Part shown: one piece after another, positions 29,801-38,500 of the stretch | How positions within the stretch are numbered: the first letter of the stretch is position 1 | How the letters are laid out: every line of letters begins with the position of its first letter | DNA from: Paenibacillus tepidiphilus | GTDB lineage: Bacteria > Bacillota > Bacilli > Paenibacillales > Paenibacillaceae | DNA: 64,000 nucleotides | Assembly: GCF_008635795.1 (NCBI RefSeq) | Contig: NZ_VWRQ01000018.1 | Coordinates: forward strand, 91,855 to 155,854 | Direction of reading: 5' to 3' | Notes under the pieces: model-generated | The model's database searches: none | What the model saw: the letters and a program-made list of their open reading frames with translations, nothing else | Told to the model about the DNA's origin: nothing | Translations under genes and position numbers: made by a program

Positions 29801-30857
29801 TCCGGTTCACGGCGTGATTCATTCGGCAATGCAGCTGCAGCACGAACGTCTGGAGCAGCTGGATACCGCCGGCTTCAGGCATGCGATGGACACCAAGGTC
29901 ATCGGTGCGTGGGTGCTTCAAGAATTGGCTAAAGAGCAGAACGCGGATTTTGTACTCCTGTATTCCTCGGCAGCCTCCATTCTGGGAGGGGCGGGGCTTG
30001 GAGGATATGCCGCCGGTAATGCTTTTATGGACCAGTTCGCCCATTATCACAGCCGCCGGGGCGCAGAGATGCTGTCCATTAACTGGTCGTTTCTGGAGAT
30101 GGGCGCGACCGCCGGTGAGCTTGCCGCAGAACGGAGCTTATCGTTACCGATTTCAGCCGGGGACTTTACGCTTATTCTCGATAAACTGCTCCAGTACCGG
30201 ACAAGTCAAGCTCTCATCGCCAGGATTCGGGGGGAGGAGCTGGCGAAGGCGCTGAGGCTGCTGAAGGTGCATTTCGCTCCGGAATTGATCGCGACGCTGA
30301 CGCAGCCGGCGGGGCTCGCCGGCTCTGCAGGCCCGGAAGCCTATCAGCAGATGATTCATGCCTACCAAGAGCTGAAGCAATGGATTGAGCAGAATGATGC
30401 CATCCAGGATATTATTCAGCGGAATGTGGAGCTGGGGGCGCGGTTCGTATCCTTTGAAGAGCATTTGTACTCGGCACTTCAGCCCGGTACGCCGGCACAG
30501 GCGGCGCAGCAGCATTCAGGCCGGAAGTTCCATGTCAGGCTGAAGGATCGTGAAGGGAACGAATATTCCGAGATGGAGCGGCGTCTGGGTCAAATCTGGG
30601 GCGAGGTGCTGGGCCTTGAGGAAATCGGCGTTCACGCGGATTTCTTCGAGAACGGGGATTCGCTCATGCTGATGAGTGTAATCGGCCGGATTAAAGACGA
30701 GCTGTCAATCGACATTCCAATTCAGATATTTTTCCAGGAGCCGACGGTAGCCGGGCTCAGCCAATGGCTTCTGCATTCCGAGGAACAGGAAGCGGACGAT
30801 TCCGATGATATTCCTGTGCTGCCGCGTTATTTTGGGGACCTTAAGGACCCCGGCTAA
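26835..30857 (+). CDS. Trans-AT PKS module: docking, KS, KR, ACP
   Basis: A 1340-residue single PKS module. The N-terminal 35 residues (KNYILSQVAARSLSKSEAL) resemble the start of the protein at 17048 and are probably a docking element. The KS (38-460) has TACSAS with Cys210, HGTGTRLGDP and NIGHLDTAAG. No AT is present. The KR (GGAGAAG near 894, YSSAAS, then Tyr and Asn in GYAAGN) appears complete. A 60-residue helical stretch precedes the ACP (about 1246-1315), whose motif is FFENGDSL (Ser1276), one residue shorter than the usual FFELGGDSL. The module should add a C2 unit reduced to a beta-hydroxyl. The carbamoyltransferase gene follows 30 nt later, so this hydroxyl is the simplest carbamoylation site. 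An alternative is that the odd ACP is poorly phosphopantetheinylated. Confidence 0.9.
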   Translation: MKLVKNYILSQVAARSLSKSEALPLLKELSDQEGKSSRMEDIAVIGMACRLPQAGGLEEFWSNLIHGVDSIGDFPDSRKQDVDRPIRDYFKNKRNAPEIKYRRGAYLDRIDLFDAEFFNITPAEARCMDPLQRIFLEVSWEALEDAGYAEKELNGSRTGVYVGDTDADYLKLIQEMEPYALPGNTISIVASRLAYLLNLASGSHLIDTACSASLAAVHHAIKGLLTDDCEMALAGGLNLTLFPIDEGLADIGIASSDYKARTFDADANGTVWGEGFCAVVLKKLKHAKRDRDHIYAVIKGSAMNSDGKSNGITAPSARAQSELIKAAWRNAGIPLETMTYLEAHGTGTRLGDPIEIQGITGAIRSSTDHQQFCALGAVKTNIGHLDTAAGLAGFIKTVLALKHQAIPATLHFHDPNPHIDFMNSPVFVNTELMPWTTGNGVPRRAGVSAFGLAGTNCHVVLEEYKEEARSAGSIPDGPEPGIFTLSAKSRSSFDTLLDRFIRYLPDTPHTLRDICFTSNTGRGHYAYRLAVAAASLDELLGKLLLLRDTADIGRASLQAEGIYYAYLQQREHKLFKPEPHSDVNMLLNEYARGSEIQWEEWYGKHPGSRVPIPVYPFSGKRHWINYIPEQEPVSIPQQPAGRNTDDCFYALEWVPKELDGTKAVSLSAGQAWLLLTDDTGVGVFLFDQMKQAGLRPVLVEADDSFAKVQEDLYKLCPDNPAHFEQLIQAVTDGGQKPVAGVVHLWTCTEIRSGMRNAAMLRESQIRGAESLLHLLKGFKAQNIALPHEIKAVSNYAHLVTPEDGYIFPEKAPMWGLMKVVSQEYIQCRCSCMDVETIGRKSNDVALEIMQELRHTESAEDHGSAWRSGKRYIQQLCRMNVQCLPKREIRLREKGVYLIAGGAGAAGLETCRYLAGKTRARLVIVNRTPLPDRQEWERLAGYGAHTPVSRRIAELLRLEELGAEVHYYAADITDLAAMKAVMADVETRVGPVHGVIHSAMQLQHERLEQLDTAGFRHAMDTKVIGAWVLQELAKEQNADFVLLYSSAASILGGAGLGGYAAGNAFMDQFAHYHSRRGAEMLSINWSFLEMGATAGELAAERSLSLPISAGDFTLILDKLLQYRTSQALIARIRGEELAKALRLLKVHFAPELIATLTQPAGLAGSAGPEAYQQMIHAYQELKQWIEQNDAIQDIIQRNVELGARFVSFEEHLYSALQPGTPAQAAQQHSGRKFHVRLKDREGNEYSEMERRLGQIWGEVLGLEEIGVHADFFENGDSLMLMSVIGRIKDELSIDIPIQIFFQEPTVAGLSQWLLHSEEQEADDSDDIPVLPRYFGDLKDPG

Positions 30858-30887
30858 GTTGTTCGATCCAGTGGGGAGTGGTTACCG

Positions 30888-32519
30888 ATGTTATTTTGCG
30901 GAATGAAATTAACGCACGACGGCAGTGTCGCTTTGATACAGGACGATACGCTGGTGTTCAGCTATGAGGTCGAGAAATTCAACAATAACAAAAGGTACAG
31001 CGAAATTCCGGACCTGACCTTCGTGGAAGAAGCGCTTGCGCTTAACGGGTATACCGCTGCGGATGTTGATCATTATACAATCGACGGCTGGGCGGGCTTA
31101 AAGACCGGTGAAGTCACCACCCGCTACCGGGGAGAGGAGCTGGCACTGACGGTCGCCCCTTACCGGGAGGCTGCTTTATCCGCCAATTCGCTGCTCCCTT
31201 ATCCCGGGAAGGGGCTGAAGCTGGGGGGTACGGAAAGGGAATATACGAGCTATCTGCATTCCACCACGCATCTGTTAAGCACGTATTGTGCCAGCCCGTT
31301 TGCGGAACGCGGAGAAGACGCTTATTTGCTGGTGTACGACGGGGGGATGTATCCGCGGCTGTACTTCTTTAATTATAAACAAGGAACGATGGAGAACCTG
31401 GGCCCCGTCTTTATGCTTATCGGGAACATTTACTCGCTGTTCGCCTTACATTTTGAGCCGTTCTTTCAGGAAGGGCGCGGCCCGCGGATCGATGATCTGT
31501 CCGTTGCCGGCAAAGTGATGGCCTACATTGCCACCGGGAGAGTACGGGAAGAATTGCTGGGATGCTTTGAGCGGACATACCGCGAGCATTTCTCGCCGTC
31601 GATGGAGTTTAACTGGATCTTTTCCCGGGAAATCAAACGTTTCGTAGACGAACATCACATACCCCACGCCGATGCTCTGGCCTCGTTCCATTTGTATATG
31701 GAGCGCCTGCTGGTAGATTCGATTACGGCGGCTGTCCGGAAGCATGGGAACAGAAGCCGCAATTTCTGCTTTATCGGCGGCTGCTCCCTGAACATCAAGT
31801 GGAACAGTGCGATCAGAAGCAGCGGCATCTTCGATGAGGTATTCGTCTCCCCGTTCACCAACGATACGGGCAGCGCCATCGGCGCCGCCTGTTGTGAGAT
31901 GTACCGGCAGACCGGCAATTTACATTTGAAGTGGTCGGTATACAGCGGGCCGTCCGCTGTCCGCAATGACCCTCCGGAAGGCTGGTCGCAGAAGGCATTC
32001 TCCATACCGGAGCTGGCGCGCCTGCTGCATGATACCAATGAACCGGTCGTCGTTCTGAATGGAAGAGCTGAGCTTGGCCCGCGGGCATTGGGCAACCGTA
32101 GTATATTGGCAACCGCCATTCAGCCGGAGATGAAAGACCGCCTAAATGCCATCAAGAAGCGGGAAAGCTACCGCCCGGTATCTCCCATCTGTATGGAGGA
32201 ACGGGCCCCGCTGATCTTTGAGCCGGGGACACGCGATCCATATATGCTGTTTGACCATATGCTCCGGGAGCCGTGGTCGGAGCGGATTCCGGCGATACGC
32301 CATCTGGACGGAAGTGCGAGGCTGCAGACCGTGAGCAGGGACGACAACCCGGTAATCTATGATCTGCTGTGCGAATATGAGAAGCTGAGCGGCATTCCGG
32401 TCCTGTGCAACACCAGCGCCAATCTGCTCGGCAGCGGCTTCTTTCCGGATGTCCGCTCGGCCACGGAATGGAACGGCACCGGCTATGTCTGGTGCGACGG
32501 TACCTTGTACTATAAATAA
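30888..32519 (+). CDS. O-carbamoyltransferase, NodU/CmcH/TobZ family
   Basis: A 543-residue protein of normal length for the family. The N-terminal Kae1-like half starts with CGMKLTHDGSVAL and has a metal-binding H124-x3-H128 (HSTTH) followed by LVYDGG. The C-terminal half has NGRAELGPRALGNRS and KRESYRPVSP, the conserved carbamoyltransferase segments. Such enzymes use carbamoyl phosphate and ATP to make carbamoyl-adenylate and transfer the carbamoyl group to a hydroxyl. GGGGAG precedes the ATG. Its gene sits between the KS-KR-ACP module, which should generate a hydroxyl, and the next NRPS, so the product is predicted to carry a carbamate. The hydroxyl made by the KR of the first synthetase is the other candidate. 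Confidence 0.92.
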   Translation: MLFCGMKLTHDGSVALIQDDTLVFSYEVEKFNNNKRYSEIPDLTFVEEALALNGYTAADVDHYTIDGWAGLKTGEVTTRYRGEELALTVAPYREAALSANSLLPYPGKGLKLGGTEREYTSYLHSTTHLLSTYCASPFAERGEDAYLLVYDGGMYPRLYFFNYKQGTMENLGPVFMLIGNIYSLFALHFEPFFQEGRGPRIDDLSVAGKVMAYIATGRVREELLGCFERTYREHFSPSMEFNWIFSREIKRFVDEHHIPHADALASFHLYMERLLVDSITAAVRKHGNRSRNFCFIGGCSLNIKWNSAIRSSGIFDEVFVSPFTNDTGSAIGAACCEMYRQTGNLHLKWSVYSGPSAVRNDPPEGWSQKAFSIPELARLLHDTNEPVVVLNGRAELGPRALGNRSILATAIQPEMKDRLNAIKKRESYRPVSPICMEERAPLIFEPGTRDPYMLFDHMLREPWSERIPAIRHLDGSARLQTVSRDDNPVIYDLLCEYEKLSGIPVLCNTSANLLGSGFFPDVRSATEWNGTGYVWCDGTLYYK

Positions 32520-32541
32520 CTGCAGATGGAGGCCTGCGCCA

Positions 32542-35500
32542 ATGGGAGAGAAGGCAACCTACGAGTTATCCCACGGACAAAAGCGGTTTTGGATTCAATC
32601 CCAGTTGAATCCGGGCAGCAGTGAGCTGAACCAGCCCATGGCTGTCAGAATCGGCCGCAGGATAAGCCCTGAACTATTGCGGCAAGCCCTGGAGCACATT
32701 GCAGAGCGCCATTTTGTGCTCCGTACCGTGTTTCTGTCCGTCAACGGCGAGCCCCGGCAAATGGTGCTGGAGCATTTGGAGGTGGACCTGCCCGTTACCG
32801 ATTATTCCGGCCTTGGATTGGAAGCGGGACGGGAGGCCGCCCATACAGACATGCTTGCCGATATGGGGCTGCCGTTTGATCTGATGGAGGGGCCGCTGTT
32901 CCGTGTACGGCTGTATCATCTGGACGATGAGGCTGCCATTTTCTATATTTGCCTGCACCATATCATTGAAGACGGCTGGTCCATGGATGTGCTGTTCCGC
33001 GAGCTGTTTACGATTTATCAGTCCATGGAGCAGGGGACTGCTGTCCGGTTGCCCGACCTGCCGATCCAGTATATTGATTATGCCCACTGGCAGAATCAGC
33101 TGCTATCCTCCGGCAAGCTCCGCAAGCAGGAGGAGTATTGGCGGACGAAGCTGGGCGGGGAGCTGCCCAGTCTTCATCTGCCGCTGGATTATGCCCGGCC
33201 GCAGGTCAGGAACGCAGCGGCGGGCATCGAAAGAATCGTCATTGAACCGGCGGTATGCCGCGCTCTGGAGCAGATGAACCGCAGGTACGGGACAACGATG
33301 TTCATGTCCATTGCCGCCTGTCTTCAGGTTCTGCTGGCAAGGCTGTGCAACCAGGAAGAGATTCTCATCGGGACTCCCATTGCCGGAAGAAATCATAAGC
33401 ATGTGAAGAATCTGATCGGATTCTTTGTCAATACATTAGTGCTGCGCAACCGGCTGTCTGTCGAGGGTCATTTCCCGGAATTGCTGCTGCAGGTGAAACA
33501 GACCTGCATCGAGGCTTTCGAGCATCAGGATTACCCCTTTGACCAGCTGCTGCAGCTGCTAGAAGCGCCGCGCCGTCTGAACAGGGCGCCGCTCTTTGAT
33601 GTCCTGCTTAATTTTGCCTCCGATTACAGTACAGAGGGGGATTTGAACGGAATCCGCTTCGATAAGGTGCTGATCGGAGACGGTGCGGAGCATAATGAAT
33701 TTGATTTGACGGTTATCGTGGAGACGGTCGATGACCGGATGATTGTCTCTTTAAGCTATGGAACCGATTTGTTCTCCCCGGCTTCTGTCCGGCGGATCGG
33801 AGAGAATCTCCGGCGGATTATTGCCGGTGTTGCCGACAATGCCGAGCAGCGGATATGGGAGATTGGTTACTTATCCGATGAGGAGCAAAGGGTGCTCCAA
33901 GCGGTAAATGACACCCGGCGGGTATATCCGGAAGAAGAAACGATTCCTTCTCTCTTTGCCCGGCAAGCCGCGCGTACGCCCGGCTCCATTGCCGTTGAGC
34001 ATCAAGGGAAGACCCTCACTTATTCGGACCTGCATACACAGTCTAACCGGATCGGTCATTTACTGAGACAATGCGGAGTGGGGCCGAATCAACCGGTTGC
34101 CGTGCTGGCGGACCGGGGAAGCGCTCTGCTTGGCGCAGTGCTCGGTGTGCTTAAGGCAGGCGGAGCCTATGTGCCTGTTGATCCCGAGTACCCGGAGCTG
34201 CGCATCCGGTATTTGCTGCATGACAGCGCCTGCCGCGTGCTGATTACCGGGCCGCGCTATCTTGGGCAGTTGGCCGACTATTTACCGGGTAGCGTCGATA
34301 TCGTTCTCTGCCTGGAGGAGGAGCCACAATCCGGCATACCCGGCAGCTCTGCAGCATTCGCGGATAGTGCCGAAGAGACGGTTGCCGCTGCAGCGGAGCT
34401 TCCGGACAAGGTTCAGGTCATCCGCAGCAGCGGCGGCTATCCGGCCACAGATTTGCCTGCGATTGCCGGAGCCGCGGACTTGGCGTATATCATCTATACC
34501 TCAGGGTCTACCGGACATCCGAAGGGCGTCATGATCTCCCACCGGGCTGTGCTTAACACACTGCATTGGCTGCAGGATACATATACGCTCAGCCCGGAGG
34601 ATGTAGTCGCACAGAAGACGTCGGCCAGCTTCACGGATTCGGTCTGGGAGTTCTTTTGGCCGCTGCTGGCCGGAGCGAAATTGGCTGTCCTTCCAGGAGA
34701 GACGGTGAAGGACCCGGTTAAGCTGTACCACTGCCTGAAGGAGCTGAAGATCAGTGTCACCCAATTTGTTCCCGGGCAAATGGCGCTGTTTCTCTCTGCC
34801 GCCCGCCAGATCGGGGATGCGGAACCGCTAAATGCTCTGAAATGGGTGTTCAACGGAGGAGAGGCCTTGCCCGCCAATTTGGTGCGGGAATGGTATGCGC
34901 TGTTTCATACGGCCAGGATCGCCAACATTTACGGAATGACCGAATCGGCAATTTATGCCACGAATTATTTGATTACGGACAAGCCGGGTGAGCATCAGCT
35001 GAGAATTCCGCTGGGGCTGCCGATTGCCAACACCCATGTCTATGTGCTGGATGCTGCAGGCCAGCCGGCCGGCTTTCACGTTCCGGGGGAAATCTGTATC
35101 GGCAGTATCGGCATGGCCAGCGGGTACTGGAATAAGCCGGAATTGACTGCACAGGCCTTTAAAGCCCATCCTCTGACAGGAGAGCGGCTGTACCGGACAG
35201 GAGATATCGGGTTCTTAAGGCCGGACGGATTGTTCGAATATTTGGGCAGAAGAGACGATCAGATTCAGGTTCGCGGCTTCCGGGTGGAGCTGAAGGAAGT
35301 GGAACGGGCCGTTACCGGCTGTCCCGGGATTGCGGAAGCGGCGGTAGTAGCCCGCGAAGAGCAATCGGGAACTAAGGCCCTTGTCTGCTACTATACAAGA
35401 ACTCAGCCGGGTCTGGAGCCTCTTGAGCTGCGCGAGTACCTGAAGCGGCGGCTCCCCGAATATATGGTGCCCGGCCTGCTGCTGGAGCTGCAGGCCATGC

Positions 35501-38500
35501 CGCTGACTCCCCACGGCAAAATCGACCGCAGAAATCTGCCGAAGCCGGAAGGCCGGATTCATCAGGGGACAGACTACGTTCCGCCCGGCGATGACGTCGA
35601 GGAGGCGCTGGCAACCATATGGCAGGAAGTGCTGGAGATTGGACAAGCAGGCGTGTTGGACCTGTTCTTCGAGCTTGGCGGCCATTCCCTCAAGCTGGCC
35701 AAGACCATGTACCGGATACAGGAGCAGCTCCATACAGAAGTAACCTTCAAGGAGCTGTTCGAGCACCAGACCATCCGGGCGCAGGCGCTTCTGATTAAGA
35801 GCAAATCGCGACAATCTACCACTCCCATGGAGCCTTTGGAGGATCAGGACTATTATGCAGTATCCGCCGCGCAAAGACGGCTTTATGTCCTGCAGCAGCT
35901 GGAGCAGGATAGCCTCAGCAACCATGTGTTCTCGGCCTGGCGCTTCTCAGGTGACGTTCAGCGCGAGCAGATTGAAGCGGTCTTCAAGCTGCTGATCCAG
36001 CGTCATGAGGTACTCCGGACAGGGTTTACCCTGCTGGAAGATGATGTGTACCAGCACATTCACGGGGAGATTGACTGGCAGCTGGATGCCGGAGAGGCTG
36101 ACGAGATAGAGCTGCCTGCCATTGTCCGCCGGTTTCTGCAGCCGTTTGACCTGAAGCATCCGCCATTATTCCGCGCGCAATGGGTCACCCTGGCAGAGGA
36201 GGAGTTCCTGCTTCTGCTGGATTTTCACCATATTGTGTACGATGGCACTTCGGCTGCCATTCTGCTTGATGAATTCACGGCGCTGCTGGCCGGCCGTTCT
36301 CTGGAAGGGCATCGGCTGCAGTACAAAGAGTTCGCCGCATGGCAGAATATCCGTCTGACCGAACCGGCATACCAGGAACACGAGCGGTATTGGCTGGGAC
36401 AATTCGACGAGAAGGTGACCGGCAAGGAAATTCCGCTGTTAAGTCTTCCGGCAGATTACACCCGGCCGAAGCACAAGAGCTATAAGGGAGGGACGTACCG
36501 CTTCATTTTGCCGCTGCCAGTCGTGAACGGCCTGCGCACCATAACCGCCGGTCAAGAGGCCACCTTATTTATGGGGCTTCTGGCGGTGTTCAGCGTGTGG
36601 CTTAGCCGGTACAGCGGCCAAAATGACATTATCGTCGGTACACCGGTTGCGGGCCGGACCCATGCGCAAACCGCGAAGATGATCGGGACATTCGTAAATA
36701 CATTGGCACTCCGCAGCCATCCGCTGCCGGAGCTGACCTTCAGACAATTCCTGAATGAAGTGAAACAGGTTAGCCTGGAAGCCCTTGAGCATCAGGATTA
36801 TCCGTTCGACCATTTAGTCAACCGCTTGAATCTGCTGCGCGACGTCAGCCGCAATCCGCTGTTTGATGTCATGTTGAGGCTGCAGAATTTCACGGAGGGC
36901 GAAAAGTCGATACCGGGAATTCAGGTGCAGCCATACCCGCTCGATAACCCTTATGTTCCGTTTGATCTGGTTCTGACGGCAACGGAGATGCCCGACGGGC
37001 TGCATTGTATATGGGAATATTGCACCGAATTATTCACGGAGCGGTCGGCGGAGCAAATGGCGCGCCATTTTATCCAACTGGCGGACAATCTTACGCTGCA
37101 GCCGGATTGGCCGCTCTACCGGGCCAAAATGCTAACGCCTGCGGAAGAGTACGGGATTCTCGAAGCCGGAAGCGGACCGGAGGTGACCCTGCCGGAGGGA
37201 CGGCTGGTTCATCAGATGTTCGAGGAACAAGCGGCGAGAAGGCCGGGGGAGGCGGCGGTAGCGTGCGGCGGCACTGTACTCAGCTACGGCCAGCTCGATC
37301 TTCTCTCCAACCGGCTGGCCCGGACTCTGCGGAATAAAGGCGTGAAGCCGAATACGGTAGTCGGCATTGTAGTGAACCGTTCGGTTGAGCTGATCACGGC
37401 GATTTTGGCCGTACTGAAAGCCGGAGCCGGTTATTTGCCGCTGGACCCCGGCTATCCGGCCGCACGGGTTGAATACATGCTGGAAGCCAGCCGGGCGGAC
37501 ATTGTTTTGACAAAAGAAGGGCTGCTGGACGCGGGTGCCTATTCGGGAGACCGGATCCGGATGGAGCATGACGAGGAGTGGGATAACGACTCCAGTCCGC
37601 TGCTTCCGCTGCAGACGCTGCAGGATATGGCCTACATGATCTTTACCTCCGGCTCTACCGGCAATCCCAAGGGTGTCGTCGTTCCCCAGGAAGCGGTCGT
37701 GAATTTCATTTACGGAATGACTGGACGGATTCCCTTTGCCGAAGGTCAAACGATGTTCTCCGTAACGACCGCAGCCTTCGACATCTTTCTTCTGGAGACG
37801 CTGCTTCCGTTAACGCAAGGGATGCGGGTAATTCTCGCCACGGAGGAAGAGCAGCATTCGGCCGGGGCACTTCTGAACAGCGTTAGGGACACCGGAGCTG
37901 AATTTATGCAGACGACGCCGTCCAGGCTGCGGCTGCTGCTGATGCATCCCATGGCGGCGGAAAGCCTGCAGCGCCTGCAGATCCTGCTGGTAGGAGGCGA
38001 ACTGTTTCCTGAATCCCTGCGGAGTCAGGCCCGGGCGTTGACGTGCAGCCGGATTTACAATTTGTACGGGCCGACGGAAACTACGGTATGGTCAACGGTT
38101 CAGGAGTTAACAGAGCACAAGCCGGTGACCATCGGCACACCGATAGCGAATACCCGGGTGTATATCCTGGATGATTATATGCAGCCGCTGCCGGAAGGGG
38201 TGACCGGACAGCTCTGGATCGGCGGCAAAGGCGTAGCAACCGGCTACCATCAAAGTCCGGAGCTGACCTCCCGGAAATTCGCAGGAAATCCGTTCCGGCC
38301 GGGCGAGCGGATCTTCCGTACCGGAGATTTGGCCAAATGGCGGCCGGACGGCGAGCTTGAGGTCCTCGGCAGAGAAGACCATCAAATCAAAATCCGCGGC
38401 TATCGGGTTGAGCTTGGGGAGATCGAGCATCAGCTGCAGACCCATCCGGCGATCCGCGAAGCGGTTGTTGTGGCCCGCGGGGAGCAGGAGACTGCCGAGC

